Source: Isoetes taiwanensis | Taxonomy: Eukaryota; Streptophyta; Lycopodiopsida; Isoetales; Isoetaceae | Reading direction: 5' to 3' | DNA: 64,000 nucleotides | Assembly (NCBI GenBank): GCA_021234155.1 | Contig: JAJEKV010000015.1 | Location: 11,800,101-11,864,100, forward strand | Shown: in pieces, positions 33,701-44,788 of the stretch | Layout: every line of letters starts with the position of its first letter | Numbering within the stretch: position 1 is the first letter of the stretch | Notes under the pieces: model-generated | What the model was told of the DNA's origin: nothing | The model's database searches: none | The model's input: the letters and a program-made list of their open reading frames with translations, nothing else | Made by a program: the position numbers and the translations under genes

Positions 33701-34643
33701 ATCCCAGGGAATATCCTTGCATCTAACGGTCCAAATTTAATTATACATGCGTTCAATGATAATTCATATCCATAAAGTTTGACCAAGGTTTTGGTTGGAT
33801 TGATTTGATGATGGTCAACAACACTAGTTTCAAGAAAGCACATGGGATTTGTAGTTTGTTGAAGTTTTAGTAGTTAGAATCTCTTCACCTGGAGATAGCA
33901 TTTATGGATTTCTTTTGCAATGCTTTTAGAAATATTAAGACTCATGAAAGTCTTAACTACTTGAAAAATGCCTTATAATGAAAGATTTAGGAGTTCTCAT
34001 AGTAAAACATAAAGGAAGATAATAGATACCAGAGCTATAGCAGTTCTTACTCATGGCAGAGGAAGGGACATGTAGGTGTCGGTCCAGTCACAAATGATGA
34101 GGACGAGTGGCATTCTAATCCAGAAGTGGAAGATGAGGTGCCCACTCCACTAGCCTCTCCAAGATAACAAGGTTTAAAATGAAACGCACTTATTTAAGAA
34201 GTGTGTTTGAAAGATTCCTTTATAAAAATTGAAAACTTGAAAAAAACAGACAAAATAGGGAGCAAAATAGATTGTTGAGCAATTAGCATTCGGAATACCC
34301 CCAAAAAAGTAACATTTTTGAAGCCTTTTCATTTTTAAAAGAGGGCAAAAAAAAAAAATGCTTGTTTTGAGGAGAGAGACATTAATTTTGAAAACTCAAT
34401 AAGTACTTATTGTTGAAAATAGAAGGAAATATAGTTGGTCTTTTTGCAAGCTTAATATAAGTACTAATAAAATCAAACATAGGAAAGACAAAGAGTGTGA
34501 AATCATGGAGCAAGAAAGAGTTGTTCTAATTAAGCATTGTTGAAGAGACAAAGCTTTCAGTTTCAAAATTTTCATCAAAATATATTATAATTCTTAGCAC
34601 TTAGTTTACAATGAAAGTAGTTTATAATTCTGTCTGTATAAAC
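33701..34643. other. No recognisable gene
   Basis: AT-rich sequence with an A run near 34,348 and no reading frame above 75 codons. I see no domain, RNA or repeat edge. Confidence 0.45.
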
Positions 34644-34857
34644 TCATACGGAAGGTGGGGGAGGTGGCTCTTCCCAGTCCACAGGACTCTCGTACCCCTT
34701 AGGATCTGGCTCTTGCGAGGACATAACAGCGGAGACACCTACTTCTGATTCCAATCCTACTGGCGCAGGCGGTTTCTCTGGCACAGGCTCCACAGGCTCC
34801 AGGTCGACAAACTCCACCTCCTCATCTTTTCTCCCCGTAATAGGAGGCTGGATTTCT
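34644..34857 (-). CDS. Possible last exon of an unknown gene, next to a CACTA insertion
   Basis: On the minus strand a proline- and glutamate-rich frame runs to a TGA and ends DWEEPPPPPSV. It is entered through CACCTACACAG, a plausible splice acceptor, at 34,858. The peptide contains GRKDEEVEFVDLEPVEP and VSAVMSSQEPDPKGYESPVD. GC content and codon pattern stand out from the AT-rich surroundings, which argues for a real exon. I do not recognise the protein. The CACTA terminus begins only 16 bases upstream of the acceptor, so the element would lie inside the preceding intron; the upstream exons were not identified. Confidence 0.4.
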
Positions 34858-34873
34858 GTGTAGGTGCCGTTAA

Positions 34874-35045
34874 CACTACAAGAGGATGGGGAGTATAGTG
34901 TCAACCCTTGTGACAAGTTATAAGTGTAGTGACAATCTTGTGTCAACTGCTACTATCTTGACACAAAGTGCTTGTGTTGTGTCAAATTTATGTCTAGTGC
35001 ATAGTGTCAAATATATCGTCCAATGCAATGACATCCTTTTGTCAA
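34874..35045. repeat. CACTA terminus and subterminal repeats
   Basis: After the terminal CACTACAAGAGG, copies of GTGTCAA or its complement occur near 34,898, 34,936, 34,957, 34,977 and 35,003, with partial copies (GTGACAA, TTGTCAA) between. CACTA transposases bind such clusters. Confidence 0.75.
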
Positions 35046-35911
35046 CTTTTTATCACAATTTAAGTGGGTTATTGCAACAATTTTTTAACAATATTATAAC
35101 TAAGATGTAACTACCTCTTCTTATGGCTTGTAACAAAATGGTATCTGAATTTTTATCTAATATTTCAACCGAATTGTGAGGAGCACTTGTCCAATTTAAA
35201 TGGGTTGTTGCAACGATTTTTAAACAATAGTATAACTAAGTTGCTACAACATTTTCTTAAGACTTATAACAGAATGCCATCACATTTTATATCTAGTAAT
35301 TCATGAAAATTGTGTTGTGTATCCATACATAAAATATAGTACTGCACCAAGGGATATTACTTGGTATGATTTGGATATCCGAGAACTAGCTGGATGAAGA
35401 GGAATAGTAATTGGTGAAGAGTTAGCAATATGGACAAGGGAGCAAACCTATCAGAACGACAAGACTCATCAAATACGAGATACTTGTAATGTACATAACA
35501 TATAATACAATCAAACTCTAGGAATAGAGTTAAATGATGAATAAATGAATTAATAGAATTCAAAAAGGTGAAAAAAATGCCACTTCAATCTAGACTGCTC
35601 TTGTATAGGCTGCATCTCGACTAATGCTTCTCTCTGTTCTCAACGGATGGAATGAGAAAGCGATGCTTTCCTTGAAGAACGATCTCGAAGGACGAGTGTG
35701 GAAAGAAGAGGGACTTGTAGCTTCTCAAAATATACAAGGCATTATAGTTCAATAATTTAGAGATGACAAATTTGAAAAGAAAACACTCAAGATCAAATAA
35801 ACTAAACCATAATAGTAATAGTAATATAAGATTACAAAGTTGATTATTCATGTGTGAACACATCAACTTGTTCGCCTAGATCATGCTCAATGTCATCTAT
35901 CTCATCGTCGT

Positions 35912-36790
35912 CTAGACATAAACAAAGAGCCAAACCTCTAATTGCCTCAGAATGATCATGTGCATGTCCAAAATTTCTTCATCTTCGATATAATCCTCAT
36001 CATAGCCACGAACATGGATTGGCGAATTAAATGGAGATCGGAGCACATAATTTACTTCTTCAGCTTGCTTCCTCTGTGAAAGTGCCAATGGCGATTCTAC
36101 AGAAACATGCTCATTTGTATCATCCTCAGGCAAGTCACTTTCGAGATAACCTTCTCCCAAATATGCATTCTCCTCTTCAATAGCTACTCCTTCTCCTTCT
36201 CCTTCTCCTTCTCCTTCTCCTTCTCCTTCTCCTTCTCCTTCTCCTTCTCCTTCATCATGCAATAATGTGCCATCAACATTATTAACGATGTCAAAAAGAC
36301 CACCACCATCAGCAACATCATCAATATCAGCTACAGATAAAGCAATTATACGTCGAGCTCTTGGTTGACAATGTACGACAATCCACCAGTTTGTGTCATT
36401 AGGATTCTCATGGATAAATGTCTGCTCAACCTGACTTGGAAACACGAAAGGTTCTTTCATTTCAGCCAATACTTTTGAAGAATCCACTTAAAATCGGATG
36501 GATGAGTCCTAAGCATTTTGCCACGACCTCTATATACAACTTTGAACCATCGTGCCTTCAAAACATTTACATGAAAGCTACGATAATCTAACTTTCGATA
36601 ATATGCATCGGGATTCCCACATAATCCAGTTATTCTCCGGAAGGTTGTGATCCACATTCTTTGGATTGACTTTTACATTTCAAATTTTCTTGCTGATCCA
36701 CGAATCAAATGTAACTCTACACTTATCAACATTGTTGATGCGAAAATCTTGGCCGTATGCCCACATTGAAGTATAGAATCGTGCCTAGAA
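35912..36790 (-). pseudogene. C-terminal (DUF4216-like) part of the CACTA transposase
   Basis: Minus-strand pieces in order: RFYTSMWAYGQDFRINNVDK near 36,690-36,785, ITGLCGNPDAYYRKLDYRSF and VNVLKARWFKVVYRGRGKML at 36,480-36,640, then EPFVFPSQVEQTFIHENPND and WWIVVHCQPRARR at 36,350-36,460. The last two match DUF4216, found after TNP2 and DUF4218 in CACTA transposases. The frame continues into an acidic tail with a Glu-Gly dipeptide repeat and ends at 35,912. Two frame changes break it. Confidence 0.65.
36187..36253. repeat. (CTCCTT)n hexanucleotide repeat inside a coding frame
   Basis: About eleven copies of CTCCTT keep the minus-strand frame open and encode alternating glutamate and glycine. 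Being a multiple of three, expansion would not break the frame. Confidence 0.9.
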
Positions 36791-36900
36791 GCAAATTACA
36801 ATGAGTTATGAGTAATATAATATAAAGAGAATGAAACTTAGGACCAAAGGTTTATAGTTTTATACCTTCTTGCTACAAACCAAGGGCAAGCTCGTAATCA

Positions 36901-39700
36901 TCATACGGAATATCTTGGCCCACGATCTTTAGCTTCGTCCATATGAGCCAACAACCATGCATTATCCATAACATCACGGAAAACTAAATTGTCCCATTGA
37001 TCATCTGTTGGTCTTCTACATGCATTCTCCTTAGCGATTTCATACAAGTCTCTCCATGGTTGCAAACTTGCAGTATTATTAAGGACAAATGTGCTTATAG
37101 CATTAAGCATGTCATCACCCAAACTTCGTTCTACTCCATTACCTTGTAATACTTCTGCCGTAATCTCTTTGGGTTCTTCGTTTTTCCCATAATTTAGGAC
37201 CACACGGATGGCATGCGGTAGTGGCATCATTTAGATAAAATAATGTTTCTTGCACAAGATGTCCTTGACCATGCAACCCTCACGGTTTTGCCATTTGGCG
37301 ACAAAGCTTTTGAGCACCTTCATATAAGCTCTAGAAAAAACATCCATACGCTAGGGCGAGGTCCGCTAACCTTATCTCATTTGGAATATGCATCAATAGA
37401 TGTACCTATATATGTAAGCAAATTGTTAATTGTACTTATAGTTGCTAGAAATAATATAATCACTTCCTCCTCCACTTTTAATATCTCGGCCGCTTCAATT
37501 TCTTTGGAGGAGACCCACCTTGCAAATTTACCCAACCGAGATATAATGCTTCTTACTTGTGGGGTCAGGAAGTCACCTATCACACATAGAAATAAAAGCA
37601 TAAAAACCAAAATATACCTGAAGAAACTTGTGCCAATCATGTGTCTTTAATCCAATGAGGCTACCTTTTTTAGTAAATGCCTTTCTCAAAGAAGCTCCAT
37701 ATCCAGTTGGCGTGCGCACCTTTGCTATCCTCGTCACTTCAACCTGTTGTTTCTTTCCTAGAACCCATGCACCTTGTTTCCATGCCAGAGTCTTCTTGCC
37801 CATCCTCTTGATGGGCCAGTATTTCTTTTTTATTTTTTGCTCTTTCAGATCCATTCTAGCACCCAAGGTTTCCCATTCTCCTGTTAAATGCTGCCAAAGA
37901 GAATGAGCAACATTCTTGAAAATGTGCATAGGATCTAGCAAGTGAACCAACTCCAAGCCACTCCAGTATTCCAACCTATAAAATATAGATAACCTCTTCA
38001 TTCGGGAGGGAGTTTTTGCATTGGCATCTTTATAACCGGTCAAGTAATCCACATTGGGATTCATCTCTTGCCAAGCATCAACCAATCCTTGGGTGTCCAT
38101 CGCTTTGGCCGGCGTCTTATTAGACCCGCGTGCGAGAATGGCCCTCGGCAAATATTTTTATGCCCCAAATATATTTGTTTTTTTTCAGAGATATTTTGAT
38201 CTATAAGAAGTCAAGCTAGTCCCACAAGATGGGCATCCACATGCAGCACTTGTTTGTAGATCTGCAATGAGAATAAAAGGTAAAGTATTAAAATAATAAT
38301 TGAACTTTGATACTTTTGCACTCTTACTATATCATACCTGAAGCTTGAGAAAACACGGATAATCATGAAGAGTAAAGCATAACATCCCATGGAATATAAA
38401 GTCATGTGGAGATTTAGAAATGTCATACATATGCACTCCCTTCCACAAGATCTCAAGTTCTTCTACTAAAGGTTCTAAGTATACATCCATATTTTTCACT
38501 TTGTACTTTCCTGTAATAACCCATTTTATGCTTAATACAAAGTAAAAATAAACTTATATACAACATACATACCTGGAATGATCAAAGTCAGCATGATGTG
38601 ACCAGGCTTTGTGGCCATCCATGGTGGGATATTATAATTCACAATTGCCACAGGCCACACGCCATGTGAGGATGATCTACTCCCCCATGGGCAAACACCA
38701 TCAATCCCTAGCCCAAGTCTAACGTTGTGAGGTTCTGATGCAAATATAGGCCACTTCTCTTCTATATATTTCCACAAAGCCCCATCAGCAGGTATTCTCA
38801 TTTTTCCATCAGTGCTATGATGCCTTGCATGGTAATCCATGAAATCTGCTAGGGTTGGTGATCGAAACATATGACGAAGTCGAGGAATTATAGGCATGTG
38901 GCGTAACACCTTTCTTGCAACCTTGGTCTTCCTATCTTCTTCATAACGTGCTTCTTTGCATATTGGACATGCATCATGGTTTGCATAGTCTTTTTGAAAT
39001 AAGATACAATCATTGACACATGCATGCGATGTTATATTCGGTCCTAAGGATCGTAATAGCTCTCTAGCTTCCCGCCTAGATTTTGGAAGACAATGGCCAT
39101 CGGGTAGTATCTTATCAAGCAAACTATAAAAACATCAAGTAAGCATATCTGTATATGAACCCCGCACCCACACTAAAACAAAAGAATGAATTGCATGTAC
39201 GTACCTGAAAAGTTCGGACACACTACTGTTGCTCCAACCAACTTTGTGTTGGAGATTTAGAATAAGCATACATGTGGCAAGGCGAGATATACGGGCATTT
39301 GGAAACAATGTCGTACTTGCCTCATTATGGAGATACGTTGCCTTATCAATACATGGTTCATCATCTACGTCATTAGCACCGTCATTGTTTTCACGACTAT
39401 TGGGTTCTTGACTTGTTGGGAAAAAAATTGTGATCATATCATGAATTGCCTCCTCACCAACAAAAGTACTTTGCATGCTAGACTCTTCACTAGGTGACTA
39501 TATGGCCACATAAAGATGTATAAGAAGTGAATAGAAATGGAAGAATGAAGATACACAATACATGTTACAAGTGACGAAGAAGAAATTTAGCATTTTCCTT
39601 CTATTTGGAACAAATAAAAACAAAATGATACTCACAAGTATTTGCATCATGTTCGAGGTTATTTTCTTCATCAAGTTCGTGAGGCCGAATTCTGACATAA
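36901..39700 (-). pseudogene. TNP2-type CACTA transposase with intact splice sites
   Basis: Minus-strand exons with GT-AG borders can be followed: about 39,205-39,490 (ILNLQHKVGWSNSSVSELFR), 38,573-39,123 (LPDGHCLPKSRREARELL, CPICKEARYEEDR, VRLGLGIDGVCPWG, WPVAIVNYNIPPWM), 38,338-38,510 (NMDVYLEPLVEELEILWKGV, LCFTLHDYP), 37,618-38,255 (CGCPSCGTSL, LDPMHIFKNVAHSLW, KTHDWHKFLQ), then DUF4218 at 37,215-37,580 (DFLTPQVRSIISRL, RMDVFSRAYMKVLKSFV) and a tail at 36,901-37,214. These are the TNP2 and DUF4218 domains that cut and join the element. A TGA and a frame change in an A-run near 38,160-38,175 damage the fourth exon. A first exon near 39,640-39,700 reads MDYVRIRPHELDEENN. It is the best-preserved transposase in the window. 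Confidence 0.8.
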
Positions 39701-42359
39701 TCCATACTTTGCTTCATGAGTCAATCGAAGCGATATGAGCGGCTTGTCTTGCCATTACACCTGTTGCACCAACAAGTGCCTCGGCGAAGGTAGAGAACTT
39801 CCGGTCGGATCTCTCCTAGCCCTTTTCCTATACCTTAAATTAGGGAGAAGGATGATGAATTTGATGAAGAAGGCGTTGAAGAAGATGATTTGGCTACTGG
39901 CGTGGCAAACAATCATTCCCACTATTGTAGCTACTAGTCCCAGGCTTTCGACATTTCATTTGACATTTGTAAATGGATCTAGTACCTGCGAAAACTATGG
40001 TAAGAATATTGCTTAGAAAAAAAAATCAAGTAAAACAACAACATTAACAAAAGTTTGAATCTAGAAGCTAGGAAGATTAAGTTCATTGATGTGTATACCA
40101 AGAGCTCAAACCTAGAACTTCAAAATGAAAATCCAATTGATTGGCGTGTATATAACAAAAATTCTACCAACGCCTCACCCAAAGGACTATCCTCCTATGA
40201 ACATAAAGAAGATGTTGCATTTCTAAAGAATTTTCTAATTGAAAAAGCCCACTGCCAAAGTGGCGGACTGGCAAAGGGTTGACCACAGGCCAAGGGGCAG
40301 CTAGAGAGGAAAGGGCGAGCCATAAAAAGTGTGAGAAATGGGCCTTGAAGTTAATGTAGAAAAAGATTGTAAAAATCGTCTCGACAAAGTGAACAAGCAA
40401 TAAATAGCGATTAAATGAGTCAAGAAATATATATACATATAAATATATCTATATATATCGAGAGGTTCTTCTTGGCCGTGTCATAATAAGGAAGTGCTAG
40501 CAACTTGGGTAAATTGATCATCTCATCCTATATCCTGTGAGACATTCGCAGTATCCCAAATCGGGGTTTAAATGCCAGAGTTGGGTACACTTATCTCGGA
40601 CATTTGTACTCTAATATGTGTGGTGAAATACATCAGATTTGTAAGTTTGTGTGGCACTTTGAAGTTTATGTGGCACTTGGACACATTTTGAGGGAATTTA
40701 ATACATCCTTTAACTTGGAGGCCCTTGTATGTAACATTTTTTAGGCTTGAAAATTGGCCTTTTTAGCATTGGTAGCCCATATTTTGTTAGGGTCATGATA
40801 ACGTAAAGGAATTTTATTTATCAAAATGCATGACTTTGGCTACTCTTCTTTGATTAAATTTTATGATCTAGCCTAGGTCATGGTTATTGACTTGACCATC
40901 TTATTCTCCAAAGCTTTTATTGGTCGTGCTAGAATAGGAAGAGCTAGCAACCTAGAATGGCGAGATTTTTGGAACGATCATTTGGACAACAAGTGCAAGG
41001 TTTGCCCAATATGGAGATGGGGTGTAACTCTACACCTTTTTGAGCAAATCACTGACAAGAAGGCGTGAAGCTAGATAGGGTTACCTTTGCCACTATTATC
41101 ACTATTTGTCGTTATATTATGGCAACAAAGGATGGAAAATGTGTCCATACTAGCACTTTACAAACTAGGTGAATATGATTTTCTCCCGAAATACTCTTAT
41201 TGACATTATATGCTAAATGTTGGAACTTACCATAGAGCCATACATATTAATGGGTGCTACTAATGCTTTAAAATGCAAGGTTCTCTAAGGAGGCCAATGG
41301 AATTAGAATGGGTCTATCTTAGTTGGGTTTTATGAAATAATTCTAGGGTAAAATCATTGGGCCTAAGCTTATTTGGGCTTTGGCTAATACCATTTCCCGG
41401 TGAACCATAGAGAGCTGGAATATTTCATTTGCCCTTAGATATTTGACACGATCTTTGGAGATAGTGGGTTCGGAATGTGAATGTGGGCATTGGGAATGGA
41501 ACCGCCATTAACTACATGGGTCTCGGCGGGAATACTCCATGAAGCTCCTACTCTCTTGCTTGCTTTTTGCTTTGCATTCCGTTCTCAAGAATGGGTCCTA
41601 AAGAGGCTGGCAGCCCACCCGGGAGCCAGAATAAGAAGCGAGAAGTGATTTTGGTATCAAAAGAGTTGCACCTCGAATCATTGGTAGCAATTTTCAAAGC
41701 GCCAAAATGTGATTAGGAGATGTGTTCAGCGTCTTTTGCAATTAGAGCCAATCTCAATCTTTGAAAATGTTGAGCTGTTTATGATAATCCGTGAAGCCAG
41801 CTTAGCCTTCTGGGATGGAGGCCCTTCTAACTTGGAGGGCGTTTCAAATGAGGTCACAATTACTTTTTATGATTCTTGAGCAAAACTAAGCTCTTATTTA
41901 GTTAATCCTATATTTTTCATGTGGTTCTACTAAGCGGCGTGATGGTTCTTTGTGGTATTGCCCTATGTTTTCTCTCTTTGCACAAAAAGAAAAGGATGAA
42001 AACGGGTTCTTTTGCCACACCTTGCTAGTTGCTTTTACATTTACCCCTTTCAAAGCTAATTTGTAAGCGTTTTGACCGGTAACATCTTCGAACCCGGCTT
42101 TTTGTGATGGGAGACGTCTATAATGATCTACAAGTCTGTATTTTTCCGGATGGATGGCTGGTCCAAGTGAAGCTTTGTGTAAGCTGTGATGTTTTTCTGC
42201 TAGGGCAATTGTATTTTGTTGTATCTTTGCCTTCATACTCTTAAATGTTTCTAGTTTAAGACAAGATGGTATGATTTGCCCTATCTTATAGATAAAAACG
42301 GTTATGTATTAGTCTTTTGTATGCTTTAGGCGGATAAGCACATCCCTTTTTCCCCTAAA

Positions 42360-43150
42360 TATGACAGATTTGTATCAGCTCAAAGTCCGCCTTTGATGCA
42401 GCCAAGAACAATGTCATATTCCGATTTTAATTTCGCTTTAATTGCATGCTTTTCCTTATGGGCCTTGTTATGACTTAGAAGTACGGGATAGGCTTGTGGT
42501 CTACGGACATGCGGACATGCATTTTGTGAACTATTCATTGGACTTAATTGCATGAGCGGCATGGTTTTGTCCGCTTTACTCCATGCCCCCGCATATTTCT
42601 TGTTTTGGGCTTTCTAAAAAGCATAAAGAAATAGTTGAGAGGCACCTTTATTTGCATTTCTTTTGCTGAAATCCCGAAAGCTTTGCAATACCTCTTTTTT
42701 TTTATAGTTATTGGATGCATGGGTCAGATGCGTATTTATGTTTGCCCTTTGCAATGAATGTTGAAGTCCTTGCATGCACATTTAAATGTGTCCGACCCAT
42801 CTTTGTATGAATAATAAATATTCTTGGTATTGTTAACTTCATCGATGGGTCGCTTTCCATACCTTTGACATCTAATGATGTTAAAAATCATAGCCGAAGT
42901 AGTAGCCATGTGCGATTTGATAGTCTTTTAAGTGCTTTACTCGAAAAAGCAAAATTTGTATAAAAACAGACATGTATCGGCTCAAAGTTGGCCTTTAAAG
43001 TATTTGAAAACAATGCTTTGATAACCAATCATATCTATACCGGGGGTCCTTTGCTTGCTTGCTTTTCCTTATCTACTTTTTTGCAATGAAAAGTGCAAGG
43101 TTAAAGATTCTGAATCTAGACATGCAGACCTGTTTTGTGAGCATTATGTC
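42360..43150 (+). repeat. Diverged duplication
   Basis: TCAGCTCAAAGTCCGCCTTT at about 42,377 and TCGGCTCAAAGTTGGCCTTT at about 42,979 start related stretches that both continue with AACAATG, a GCTTTTCCTTAT run and GACATGC. The copies are about 600 bases apart and well diverged. Confidence 0.4.
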
Positions 43151-43674
43151 ATGTTGATTTATTTGTTTGGGCACCACAATTTCGCCTCAGCTTTATCTTA
43201 TGCATCAAAGCCTCTGTTTAAGCTTTTAAATGCTCTTAGAAATAGATGTGGTGCACCATTTGTTACCCATTTGTCATTGGGATCTCGAAAAATCCGTAAT
43301 GTTTCAGGGATTCTTATAGGTATGGGATATATCGGACACGCCCATAACAAAGTGTCCATTCCCTGCATTGAATTACGAGAGTTTTTGCATGTATGTTTGG
43401 ACATGCTAACCTCGAATGAAAAATACATACTCATGATATATATTTAATTTCGTTTGGTGGTTTGGCTCAAAGCTTTTATGCTTTAGTACCTCTAATAATT
43501 AGGATCCTCATAAAAGCTGATTAAAGCCTTTTGGCAACACCTTTAGTAAATCTCGGGCTTCTCGATTTTAATAAGTATAGGAAGTCAGTTTAATTTTCTA
43601 AGATCTTATGATTGTAATTGTTTTACTCTTGTAAATTCCTTTGGGTTTGTTAAAATTACTTTGTTTTACCACGC

Positions 43675-43935
43675 TGTGTCATAGCTTTTCATTACGTGAA
43701 GGTAGACCTCGGTTGGGATCAATTGTTGGTCCTCATTGGGTAGACCCATAGGTTTTGAGGGTTCTCGGACTTGTTATCTAAAGGCGTCACTAAGCTTCAT
43801 GAGAAAATCATTCCTTTCCTCGCATGCCTTGGCTTTTCATTACTAGTGGGCATCCCGACTTGGGATCAAATACTTGGTCTTCTTTGGGCTTACCCTAGTC
43901 TTTGAGAGTTCTCGAGGCTTGTTCAACTTCATGTG
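43675..43935 (+). repeat. Diverged tandem duplication, ~150 bp
   Basis: CTTTTCATTACGTG (43,687) and CTTTTCATTACTAG (43,832) each lead into CTTGGGATCAA-type, TTGGTCCTCATTGGG/TTGGTCTTCTTTGGG and GAGGGTTCTCGGACTTGTT/GAGAGTTCTCGAGGCTTGTT runs. Confidence 0.6.
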
Positions 43936-44091
43936 CATGTCTATATCCTGCACCATTTATTTTCCTCTCTAGCTAGGCATAATGGCTTGGGCCCGGTCAC
44001 GCCAGGGATAGACACATTCTCGGGCTTTAGCGGAGTGTTATTATGCTGAGTAAGTTTGTCTGCTAGATTAGATCCTAGCAGGGGAAAGTTA

Positions 44092-44193
<102 letters not shown>

Positions 44194-44269
44194 GTATATC
44201 ATATGTATATATATATATTAGTTATATATATAAGTTGGTTATATATATATAGGGACTGGTTCTACTATG

Positions 44270-44785
44270 AGGGACACAAATTCAGGAAGCCAATGCAAGA
44301 GTCATTCAATGAAGATTCTATAAGCATTTCCCTAGGCTCTTTATGAATCCTATGTTTAACAAAGATTCTTTTAGAATCTCCTAGATTTCCAAAGATTATG
44401 CCAAGATTCTCCAAGATTCTATAGAGATTTCCCTAGATTCTATGAAGATTTCCCTAGATTTCCCAAGATTCTATCAAGATTCTTAAAGATTTTATGAACA
44501 TTCCCTTAATTCCCCTAGGTTCCCAAAGATTCTCTTGATATTCGTCTAGATTCCCAAAGATTATCCCAAGACTCCTCTAGATTCCCCAAAATTCTATGTA
44601 GTTCTATTGAATTCTCCAAGATTTGATGAAGATTCTCCTAGATTCCTTTTAGATTATAGGAAAAATTCTCCATGATTCTCCAAGATTCCATCATGATTTC
44701 ACTAGATTCTCAAAGCTTTTAGAAAGATTCCTTTAGATTCCCAAAGATTCTCTTAAGATTCCTCTATTCTCTAAGATCCTATGAG
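44270..44785 (+). repeat. Degenerate short-period repeat (AAGATTC / CTAGATTCC)
   Basis: About thirty loose copies of GATTC-centred words such as AAGATTCTC, CTAGATTCCC and CAAAGATTCT recur every 10-25 bases. No fixed period holds along its length. It ends where the ~1.1 kb repeat array begins. Confidence 0.75.
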
Positions 44786-44788
44786 GAG

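Larger units (their letters stand above)
34874..39720 (-). mobile_element. CACTA (En/Spm) DNA transposon, 3-prime end defined
   Basis: CACTACAAGAGG at 34,874 is the terminal sequence of the CACTA superfamily, preceded by TAA, which would be the 3-bp target duplication. Repeated GTGTCAA/TTGACAC motifs fill the next 170 bases as subterminal repeats. The minus strand then carries a spliced transposase gene (TNP2, DUF4218, DUF4216-like). The other terminus (a TCTTGTAGTG-type end followed by TAA) was not found between 39,700 and 44,000, so the right end is truncated, diverged or misread. Confidence 0.8.
39721..44090. other. No recognisable gene; some local duplications
   Basis: A short run near 39,780 (GTCWCNRCNGK on the minus strand) could be the transposase-associated domain before TNP2, but this is weak. 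Beyond it I see no domain up to 44,090. The frame at 43,055-43,447 (130 codons, plus) lies in a duplicated segment and has no motif. AT-rich ATATATA runs occur near 40,430-40,465. Confidence 0.4.
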
